Origin: Butyriboletus loyo
Taxonomy: Eukaryota; Basidiomycota; Agaricomycetes; Boletales; Boletaceae
DNA: 16,965 nt
NCBI GenBank assembly: GCA_038093515.1
Contig: JBBPSI010000385.1
Span: forward strand, 1-16,965
Direction of reading: 5' to 3'
The translations under genes were made by a program, and so were the position numbers. Shown here one piece after another: positions 8,190 to 14,806 of the stretch; position 1 is the first letter of the stretch, and each line of letters begins with the position of its first letter. The notes under the pieces are model-generated. The model did not search any database and had not been told where the DNA came from. It saw only the letters and a program-made list of their open reading frames with translations.

Positions 8190-8615
8190 GGTGAGCGTGA
8201 GCAATGATTATATAACGACCAGCGCTTTCGCCCCCACGGACCTCGAGGAAGCTTGGTACCCGGTAGCGGTGAGAGCCGTCTCTTTTTGTACGATCCCCCT
8301 CCTCGTGATAGGACGGGATGTCCGACTTCAATTTTAGCGCTGTTTCGTGGCCGTATCCATATCCAACGTCTTTGCATGGAGCTTGGATTCGAGGAAGCGT
8401 GCCCCGTTTCAGAATTGTAAATGCTGAAGCCTCTCGGTGAACGGGTAGTGCGTATCGTCCATGCCGGCGTGGTCTTGCTCCACGTGATGGAACAAGCGCC
8501 GGCATGCACTAAACGTGGTGTCAGGGTTTCGTCGTTCCTGTATATCTTCCCTCGACCCTCCCGAGTGAGTCAAGCGCCTGCATTCCACCCATTGACTCGA
8601 CCCATCGACGCCGCC
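8190..8615. promoter_or_regulatory. Divergent promoter between FolB and GTPase genes
   Basis: These 426 bp separate two divergent start codons and should carry both promoters. The stretch holds a 47-bp imperfect palindrome (8460-8506). A TATATAA at about 8209-8215 is close to the FolB ATG, which suggests a short leader if it is used. No gene is supported; the long frames are low-complexity shadows. Confidence 0.55.
8460..8506. promoter_or_regulatory. Imperfect palindrome with CACGTG at its tip
   Basis: The outer arms CATGCCGGC (8460-8468) and GCCGGCATG (8498-8506) are perfect. The inner arms CTTGCTCCA (8474-8482) and TGGAACAAG (8488-8496) have one mismatch. The loop includes CACGTG (8481-8486), the core E-box bound by bHLH factors. 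It lies 110 bp before the GTPase ATG. A cruciform, an RNA hairpin in the leader, or a dimeric-protein site are all possible. Confidence 0.65.
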
Positions 8616-11285
8616 ATGTCGCTCCTATTACCCTCCGAGAGCACCATCAACATATCGAGTAAGCCCTCGTTCTCACATATTTTCAACGGTCGACCGATGC
8701 TTTCTTCACAGGTATCACTCTCAGCGTCAAACAGACATCTGGAAAGACCGTGGACCACATCATGCTAGAAACTCATCCTGGAAACGTTCAGAAGGAGATT
8801 CCGGGCGAACTTTCCCCTGGCGATAAACACGAAGAAGTGTTTGATCCCGCTCTGTGAGACACATTCAGTCGGATCGACTCGTGAGACTTGAATTTTCACC
8901 ATTTGTTTTAGTGAACTGTCCGCCCAGGACCAACTGTGCGTATCGATGCAGTACCGATCACGATGGCGCGGGGGCAAACATACTCTTCGCATCCCCGTGA
9001 AACATGGCGAAATCGTGAAGGAAGCGCGGGACGATGTACACGGGAAGAGAAGTGAGCTATGCTGCGCTCTTTCTTGGATACATTTGACGTGGGCTTTCGA
9101 AAGCATACTTGAAGCTCCACAGGAATATCGTGGTTACCATCGGCGTGTCACGAGATTTGGCCGTGAGCGAGACAGCTCGTGATGCCCCGTTACCCTCTAC
9201 CATCGTTCAAACTTCTCACGATGGCCCGTTGGCTCCCACCACCAGCGAAATCCTTCGCATATGTCCTCGGTGAGCTTCTTACGCTCTTTGATCACCACCG
9301 CAAGCTGATGGCTTGAAGCTTCCGACTGTTGATCATAGGAAACGTACTTTTATCTTTCCGCATGTCCGACGAGGGTCGATGACTGATGGTCAACACTTTC
9401 AGAGCGGTGTTGGAAAGTCTACCCTCATCAAAACCGTGTTTGGGGTCAAGGAAGTAGTGAGTCTACTCTTGTCTGCAACGATTCCGTTCGTAAACAACTT
9501 TTGCTAGGACGTCAGTGAAGCCTCACGAGGACGGGCTGACATTGAGCGCGAATTCGTCGCAGCGGACAACGGGCTTTTCGTTCTCCACGACAGCGTCGGG
9601 CTCGAGGCAGCAGAAGGCAACAACCTGGTTAAAGTCAAGCAGTTTATCGCTGACCGACGAAGAGAGGCGGACTTGAAGGACAGATTGCACGCCGTTTGGT
9701 AAGGCCTCCCGTGGTGATCAGAACGCGACTGAGTGAAAACTTCAGGGTGTGCCTTGCAGTTCCGTATGCCAAGGCACGACTCCTCGAGGCTGGTATGGAG
9801 GAATTCCTGCGAGACAGGAAGAAAATTCTGGGTGATAGTGCGTCAATCAAATGGCCGTGGCCAGCTGGTATCTGAAGATATCGCCAACGTGGTGTAGTTC
9901 CGATGGTTGTTGTACTAACGAAGCTCGACCTACTGGACAACGGACTGATGTTGGACCTGCGTAGAGAAGGTGCTGTATTCAAGACAATCGAGGAAGCGAA
10001 GCCACTTCTGGAAACACGAAGATCTACGTACTTGAAGGAGTACTGCACGCAACCGCTCCTGCGAGCAGCGGAGGGCGACGTGCCACACGTAGCCGTTTCT
10101 AGTATGTGCCACCTCGCACTTTTCTCGTCTATTATTGAATTAATGGCGTGACAGCGAGAAGCGGTTACAGTCTGGAACCAACGATTCCTGAGCTCGTCAG
10201 GACCACAACTTCCGAGATCGAACGATTCATCAAAGCCGATCCATCTTATGCTGCAGTGGCCGAGCGGCCAAGCATCGAGCGGCATGCGCCGTTGTATATC
10301 GCTGGAATGGCCCAACGGGCGAGCATTGAAGCAAAGGTGGATCTTACCATAGCGTGCGCCTCATATTACCATTTTCAGAGCCCATCTGACATCTTTGTAG
10401 CATAGGGAAAAAGAGTGAGTGCGCGCTATTTCCGTGTCGTTGTTCTAAGCGTCTGTCAAGGATACTGGACGAACCTCGGTGCAAGCTTTAGCTTTTCGGC
10501 CGATAAAGTGAAGGAGTACCTGCTTGTCATACATCGGGACATCATCCAGGTCTGGAACTTCATTGACCCGGAAATGGTGAGAAATTAAATTGTGCCATGC
10601 CATCGCGCTTGACACTCTAAAAGGCACTACACGACGACAAGTTCAAAGAAGCTTTGTTGGATACTTCGGGTCTTGGGGTGCACGACATTGCGGGTGCACA
10701 GGCTGTCCTGTAAGCCAGGTAATTCAATGCTCCGTAACAACGATTGACGGCAGACACGCAGGGGTTCTGTGGCGCCATTGCTCTCTGCGCTGGCCCCACT
10801 CATCAATGACGCAGCCTTGATTGTTGTCACGCTTCCCATCGCAGGAGCGCTCACGCTCGCAAAGTTGTGTTACGAGATTTACCAGTCGGCGTAAGTAGTC
10901 GTATCTCATGTCTGGTGGTTGAGTGACTAACAGTGAATTTAGTCGAACTATTGCCAAACGGTTCATGGCATACATTACGGACCTGATCTACGTTATGAAG
11001 ATCCTGTTCATCCTGGCACCGCAGGGAACTGTCACTGCTCGGGACGTGGCTCTCGCACTGGACGTCTACACGAAATCGACGTATAGGAACCGTGTTCACT
11101 TGGAGGTGAACGAATTCAGTGCAGGTTTTGCGATGCTGCCCGGTGGACGTGAGGATGTTGTGGAGAAAATTGAAGTGCTGATCAGACGATACAACATTAC
11201 GGACGAGGACGTGTCACGTTTGAGGGGTCAGATTCACGTTCCGCCAGCCGCCGCTGTGTCAGAAAACGTGTCGGCGAGTTCGTAG
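8616..11285 (+). CDS. P-loop G-domain protein of Agaricomycete type
   Basis: Fifteen exons were joined by hand: 8616-8658, 8712-8853, 8912-9051, 9104-9269, 9319-9343, 9403-9456, 9508-9698, 9746-9837, 9898-10101, 10155-10353, 10401-10414, 10461-10576, 10624-10709, 10762-10890 and 10943-11285. The CDS is 1944 nt, 647 aa, and every junction keeps the frame. The ATG has a strong context (GCCGCCATG). Residues 1-160 form an N-terminal region of uncertain fold, possibly a beta-sandwich. The G domain has G1 GNSGVGKST (171-179), a G3-like DSVG (218-221) and G4 TKLD (292-295). The C-terminal part is helical, with a hydrophobic stretch at about 496-525 that could contact membrane, then a charged tail. 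I infer GTP binding; the cellular role is unknown. I recall this architecture from agaricomycete genomes as uncharacterised G-domain proteins. The junction 9051/9104 is the least certain. Confidence 0.82.
10401..10414 (+). other. 14-nt microexon of the G-domain gene
   Basis: The intron 10354-10400 ends TTTGTAG and the intron 10415-10460 starts GTGAGT. Between them 14 nt encode the core of AIGKKRYW, and the flanking exons are in the required phases (2 then 1). Skipping this exon would break the frame, so its inclusion is needed for the protein. Confidence 0.7.
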
Positions 11286-11711
11286 TTGGAGTCGACCGTC
11301 GGGAAGAACTGAGGGCTTGAGGTCGTTTGGTTTACACAAGGTTGTATGTACGATTAGCAACGGTCCACTGCGCTATGGCCATGTATTTCACCGCTGCCCC
11401 TGGCGTGGACGAACGCACCGTATGTTGCCTTGGTTCGTCGACGACTAAAAGAGCGATCGATAACTATAGCGTTCCCCACAGGAGCGTGCGCTCCTCGAGC
11501 GCCAGTCTCCCAACTGCCCAAATCCGCCCCTCTGACCCCCGGCCCGGGTGAACCCACCTCGTCGGTGGTAGAAGTGATCCACTGACAGCGACACCGGTGT
11601 TCGAACGCAGTATGCCAGAGCAGAATCGAATCTACCTTCCACCCTGCCCTCCCACACGCACTGCAACTGAAATTCCTCAGGGCTGTTTTTGCATACCCTG
11701 AGCACCGGTAA

Positions 11712-11723
11712 GGGGGGGGGGGG
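11712..11723 (+). repeat. Poly-G run of 12
   Basis: An uninterrupted G12 tract is followed by TGAGGGGG. Such tracts are prone to slippage and to sequencing error, so the exact length is uncertain. Confidence 0.8.
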
Positions 11724-12032
11724 TGAGGGGGCTTGACTCCACGTGACGTACTACGTAGAGGGAAGCTAGTACAGTAGCGAGCGACAGTCGTTCCCAGAGC
11801 TGAGAGGGTGCAATGTTACAACCCGCATCCTCGGACTCTGTGCAGCTTGCGATCGCCCACCCAATCACAGGTCAATCAAAGACTTCTCATCGCGCGTCGG
11901 GCCGTGTAGTAGTTAGTTACGTAATCAACGTTCAGATTAGGAAAATTCTGGACGAGGTTCAAAGACCATGTGCATGATCGACGATTCGGAGTGTGGCTCA
12001 TGATGGAATTATTATTTGATTCTTGAGGGACA

Positions 12033-12037
12033 CGACT
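12033..12037. repeat. Candidate target-site duplication (one side)
   Basis: CGACT directly flanks the 3' LTR of the copia element. Copia elements make 5-bp duplications. The matching copy would lie beyond the right edge, so it cannot be confirmed here. Confidence 0.35.
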
Positions 12038-12309
12038 TGTTCTGGGAGATTACGGATGTATAGTAGTATGCGTACACGGACACAACGGCGATGTGTGCTC
12101 TCGTGAGCGTGTGAAGTGGCCCGACCCCAAGGGCTAAATGGCGTGGGACGATTGTGAACGCGCTTAAGTGAGAGTTTGGGGGCAATACGCGTTATCGTAT
12201 TGAGAGTCCGCTATCTAGTTTATATACTAGATCTACATATTTGATATGATTGGTCAGTCGGGTCTTCGGCCTGTCGGCTTGTTACCACGTGACCGTATAG
12301 GCTTCAACA
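12038..12309 (-). repeat. 3' LTR of copia element
   Basis: This 272-bp LTR on the minus strand begins TGTTGAAGCC at 12309 and ends CCAGAACA at 12038. Compared with the LTRs at 1716-1990 and 2378-2652 it differs by one substitution (12082) and by complete replacement of a 31-bp block with a 28-bp block (12098-12125). The flanking sequence on both sides of the block is otherwise identical by eye. Confidence 0.93.
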
Positions 12310-12318
12310 CTCCCCCTC
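12310..12318 (-). other. Polypurine tract of copia element
   Basis: On the minus strand GAGGGGGAG lies directly before the LTR start and overlaps the pol stop codon (12317-12319). This is the plus-strand DNA priming site of the element. Confidence 0.85.
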
Positions 12319-13177
12319 AAGCCGAGCTCAGGCCGAGTTCGGCAGTGTGTTGGCGGTGTTTCGGCTTGGGCAACGCTTTGGTAAAAATGTCTGCCGTCAT
12401 TTGAGCGGTCGGACAATACCGTACGTTGATAGACCCTAATCTTATCTTATCTCGGATAAAATGGCTACGAATATTAAAGTACTTTGAACGCTGATGATAT
12501 TGATTATTATTCGCTATTGCTAAGGCCGATTGATTATCACCGAATAAAATAGTTGGTTCAGTCTGACGGAAACCTATTTCTAAGAATAGATTTCTCAGCC
12601 AGGCGGCTTCTTTTGCCGCATGAGCCAGCGCTGTATATTCGGCTTCGGCCGTGGACAATGCGACGGTATTCTGCTTTTTGGAGCTCCACGTGATTGCTCC
12701 ATTACTAAGCAGAAACGCATACCCGGATATTGATAAACAATCCGGATGGTTAGCAAAATCAGCGTCTGAGTAACAATAAAAATTCGTAGTGGGTCTCTCA
12801 GTATCTTCGTTGGCAGAATATGTTATTGCATAATCTCGTGTGCCAGCGAGATATCTGAGTATACGCTTTGTAGCGGCCCAATGACCCATATTTGGGTTTG
12901 CCGTATATGCCGCGAGTCGGGAGACTGCGTATGCCAAATCGGGACGTGTGGCAACCGCCGCATACATTAGCGATCCGATAAGTGACGCATATGCGGTACT
13001 CGTGCCAGAATTTGGTTCCGAATCTGATTCTAGTTTTACGTTCGGATCCATGGGCATGCCAACTGTATTGGCTTTTTCCATCTTTTCTTTTTGTAGGATA
13101 GAGTTGATATATTGTGTTTGCGAAATTTTGAGAGTTTTCTTTTCTCTATCGCGATTAATTTCTATTCCTACGATTTT
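12317..13177 (-). pseudogene. Copia reverse transcriptase C-terminus and RNase H
   Basis: This is the last part of the copia polyprotein. It begins within the reverse transcriptase at KIVGIEINRD, just after the solo-LTR insertion, and continues through the connection region (SLMYAAVATRPDLAYAVSRL) to RNase H. RNase H shows its acidic positions in YSDADFA, STAEAEY and GDNQSA, followed by ADIFTKALP and the stop. It removes the RNA strand of the RNA-DNA hybrid during reverse transcription. The segment is open throughout and in frame with the upstream reverse transcriptase once the inserted LTR and one duplicated ATTTT are ignored. An ATG at 13187-13189 lies in the inserted LTR and is not the native start. 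Confidence 0.9.
13173..13177. repeat. Target-site duplication of solo LTR, left copy
   Basis: ATTTT directly precedes the TGTTA terminus of the solo LTR and is repeated at 13683-13687. Removing the LTR and one ATTTT restores an uninterrupted frame encoding PSKIVG, which shows that the duplication came from insertion. Confidence 0.92.
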
Positions 13178-13504
13178 TGTTATAATCATAACATTTTATT
13201 CGTACACTTCGTATACTTTCACTTTGGACTTAGTCGATTTCAACTTCAAAGGTCACGTGACATAGCACACGTGATCGTGGGAACTTACATGTGATCCATT
13301 CCTGACTAAGCATATGATGTCATGGCCTAGACCAAGCCTAGACTCTATGACGTCACGACACATGTATTTAATCTCCGTTTACTTCTCTTCTTTTTGATCC
13401 CCGCGCCTCGTGTGGTTAATCACCGTTGCGCTTCTCTTCTTTAGTCTATCCATGTATAGTAATTCCTCACACGCACAGCATGGTCTGTGCGCATCCTTGT
13501 ACAA

Positions 13505-13511
13505 TATAAAA
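13505..13511 (+). promoter_or_regulatory. TATA box of solo LTR
   Basis: TATAAAA is followed by GGGCTCG in the middle-right part of the LTR, as expected for the U3/R boundary of an LTR promoter. Transcription would run rightward, antisense to the host copia pol gene. Confidence 0.55.
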
Positions 13512-13517
13512 GGGCTC

Positions 13518-13551
13518 GTGGTTGCAGCTAGGATTCCCTAGCTTTAACCAC
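13518..13551 (+). other. Hairpin downstream of LTR TATA box
   Basis: The arms GTGGTT + AGCTAGG and CCTAGCT + AACCAC pair over 13 bp, with a two-base internal loop on each side and a four-base ATTC tip. Its position just after the TATA box would place it at or near the start of the LTR transcript. Confidence 0.6.
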
Positions 13552-13682
13552 TTGTCTTATTCGCTGGCAACAGTTGAGAGATTAAGATTTGAGCTATCCT
13601 CATTATACCTCGCCAGTACCTGTGTAGTACTGCAACAGTAGTGGAACTTCGTGTGACTTGATAACATCGTTGTCTCGTAACA

Positions 13683-13687
13683 ATTTT
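13683..13687. repeat. Target-site duplication of solo LTR, right copy
   Basis: ATTTT follows the TAACA terminus of the solo LTR and matches 13173-13177. Five bases is the usual duplication for copia and gypsy integrases. Confidence 0.92.
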
Positions 13688-14806
13688 AGATGGTTCGCCC
13701 ATATCGGTTATCTCGAATAGGCTTTGGAGTTCCTTTTTCAATTGCGTCATTATGTCAGACGTATTAGTGAATAGTAATAGATCGTCAACCCATATGGTGA
13801 TGATTTCAATATTACCATCTTTTTGTCTGATATAGATGCATGGATCAGATTGTAGTCGGCGGAATCCTTTTTGTTGGAGTTGTTTATTCAACTCATTGTT
13901 CCATTCTCGTCCTGACTGCTTCAATCCATATAATGTTTTTATTAATCGGCATAGCCGATGGGTGCCATCATCGTAACCTTCGGGTTGCCTCATATAGATA
14001 ACCTCTTTTAGGGTACCGTTTAGATAAGCACCTTTTACATCCATTTGCTGGATTTCCCAATCGCATTTGACCGCCTGAGCGAGAATTGCTCGGATCGTTT
14101 CGAGTCGGACTACAGGTGAAAAGGTTTCATTGTAATCCATACCCGGTCTTTGGGTAAATCCTTTAGCTACGAGGCGCGCTTTGTATTTTAATAACTCTCC
14201 ATTTTTGCCGAGCTTTTTGACAAATACCCATTTATTTGCTATGGGAATTCTGTCATCGGGAGGATCAGTTAAATCCCAAGTTCCCATTTCTTTTAATTGG
14301 TTTAGCTCGGTTTGGACAGCCTTTTCCCATTCAGGCCACTCGGGCGATTCCTTAGCCTCTCTAAGGGTCTTAGGATCATCTCCAGGATTGTTTTCGGCAA
14401 ATGCCATATAAGCTGCATTAGCCGATGACGCGTCGTTATCTTCGTCATTGGGGATATCTTCCAAATCAGGAAGTGGATCATTTAGCTTATTATAGTCATG
14501 TACCATTTTCAGCCTTGTACTTCGCCTCATAGGCTCAGTATCTCGTTTTCTTTTCAAAGTATGTTTGTCAGTAGTTTTACATTGTTCTACATCAATATCA
14601 TTGTCTGAGTGTAGCGCGTTACCACTGCCACTGCTTGACTCCCCCTCGCGCTGCACCTCAGGCGCGGGTGTGATTAAGTCAGCATTCCGTGGGAAACGGA
14701 AATTTCGGGATACTTTGATCTGATGCGTATGTGCATCATAATATTTGACGGCTTTTGGACCGTCTAGGTACCACATAAAAATATATTGCTTACTTTTAGG
14801 ATCCAG
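13683..14806 (-). pseudogene. Copia reverse transcriptase, interrupted
   Basis: This is the reverse transcriptase part of the copia polyprotein, which copies element RNA into DNA. From the CTG at 14806 the frame reads LDPKSKQYIF and then MWYLDGPKAV. A low-complexity, charged linker precedes the polymerase core. Core motifs include NKWVFVKK, KARLVAKGFTQ, the catalytic Asp of QQMDVKGAYLNG, TLYGLKQSGREW and WVDDLLL (13781-13792), the copia form of the YxDD active site. At GEPSKIV the frame enters the inserted solo LTR and runs on about 46 LTR-derived codons to a stop at 13544. An upstream frameshift separates it from the integrase. The first ATG (14774-14776) lies inside the old polyprotein and is not a native start. 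Confidence 0.9.

Larger units (their letters stand above)
11286..12037. other. Intergenic region, no supported gene
   Basis: The left part should contain the 3' end of the G-domain gene. The frames present lack recognisable domains. The stretch includes a run of 12 G (11712-11723). A tRNA-like A-box and B-box pair near 11566-11605 does not fit tRNA spacing. The stretch ends at the LTR of the copia element. Confidence 0.55.
13178..13682 (+). mobile_element. Solo LTR inserted in copia reverse transcriptase
   Basis: This 505-bp sequence begins TGTTATAATC and ends CTCGTAACA, with ATTTT repeated on both sides. It has no internal coding region, so it is a solo LTR left by recombination between the two LTRs of a complete element. 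Plus orientation is supported by a TATAAAA at 13505-13511. The presumed U3 contains a TCACGTGA (13253-13260), a second CACGTG (13268-13273) and a TGACGTCA (13348-13355), sites typical of bHLH and bZIP factors. A hairpin follows the TATA box (13518-13551). It is unrelated by eye to the copia LTRs in this window. Copia or gypsy origin cannot be decided. Confidence 0.9.

Noticed and set aside
7931..8509. Long minus-strand frames rich in Pro, Ser and Thr beside the FolB start
   Set aside because: They overlap the FolB first exon in other frames and are low complexity. The FolB frame carries the conserved motifs.
9052..9154. Longer alternative introns 9052-9122 or 9052-9154 in the G-domain gene
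   Set aside because: The first leads to a stop in the next exon. The second drops a well-formed segment (NIVVTIGVS) and is longer than neighbouring introns. The 52-bp intron ending at 9103 keeps the frame and has a TTGAC branch-like site.
11560..11606. Possible tRNA with A-box-like TGGTAGAAGTG and B-box-like TGTTCGAA
   Set aside because: The two boxes are too close for a tRNA, no acceptor or anticodon stem forms, and the B-box has mismatches.
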